Positions 20,895 to 21,142 of a DNA stretch of 21,142 nt are shown piece after piece. The stretch spans positions 1 to 21,142 of the forward strand of contig JNEM01010804.1 in NCBI GenBank assembly GCA_000697335.1. The letters are read 5' to 3'. This DNA is from Conidiobolus incongruus B7586 (Eukaryota > Entomophthoromycota > Entomophthoromycetes > Entomophthorales > Conidiobolaceae). Numbering within the stretch: the stretch's first letter is position 1; the number at the start of each line of letters is the position of its first letter. Below the pieces are notes generated by a model. It ran no database searches and had not been told where the DNA came from. It saw only the letters and a list, made by a program, of their open reading frames with translations. Both the position numbers and the translations under genes were made by a program.

Positions 20895-21142
20895 ATATTT
20901 TTTTAATTAAAAAATTAACTTTTTAAAATTAGTTGTTTAATTTAATTATATTTAAACTAAATAGTAATCATCAAAAGTTTTTTATTTGAATATTAATAAT
21001 ACTTAACCATAAACCTTTTAAAATCATTTAAAATTTACAAGCAACTTTTGGTAATATAGTATTATTTAAATTAACAATTTATTACTAGGTAAATTACTTT
21101 AAAGTTAAGAGAGAAACTACTTAAAACCTATTAAAATTTAAA

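Overview
The window is very AT-rich eukaryotic DNA, probably nuclear DNA of a fungus. Evidence: a secreted M36 metalloprotease (fungalysin, a family typical of fungi), short-chain dehydrogenase genes with very short GT-AG introns (55-60 nt), TATA boxes 50-75 bp upstream of start codons, standard code, and long gene-poor spacers full of AT microsatellites and decayed mobile elements. Very low GC with fungalysin and small introns would suit an early-diverging lineage such as Entomophthorales or Harpellales; this placement is a guess from composition and gene content.

Layout. 1-3660: AT-rich spacer with no recognisable gene. 3672-4820: SDR gene A (+), three exons, 312 aa, with a palindromic CRE-type site (TGACGTCA) and a TATA box in front. 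4821-6447: spacer with a decayed tRNA-like segment near 5515-5606. 6448-7491: SDR gene B (-), three exons, 308 aa, tail-to-tail with gene A. 7499-9974: spacer. 9975-10938: a third, dead SDR copy (+). 11526-11837: an LTR-like segment, followed to about 12420 by unassigned, less AT-rich sequence. 13050-15317: intronless fungalysin gene (-), 755 aa, with a repeat-bearing C-terminal tail. 15395-19137: spacer with microsatellites and one doubtful Cys-rich ORF. 18330-18720 and 19138-19570: two islands of less AT-rich DNA with no assigned function. 19571-21142: an extremely AT-rich zone, without CpG as far as I can see, holding a Tc1/mariner transposase fossil framed by two direct repeats; it runs to the window edge.

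How the genes relate. Genes A and B and the pseudogene are one small SDR family that arose by local duplication: introns 1 and 2 sit at identical codon positions and phases in A and B, and the same sites can be traced in the dead copy. The sequences suggest NADP(H)-dependent reductases of the retinol-dehydrogenase/WWOX-like type, substrate unknown. The fungalysin is a secreted endopeptidase for protein digestion outside the cell; nothing ties it to the SDR genes. The most unusual items are the fungalysin tail (repeated RSSTRRFVFP blocks with Arg-Arg before each FVFP), the catalytic-motif pattern of G:C to A:T changes in the transposase fossil, and the promoter architecture of SDR gene A.
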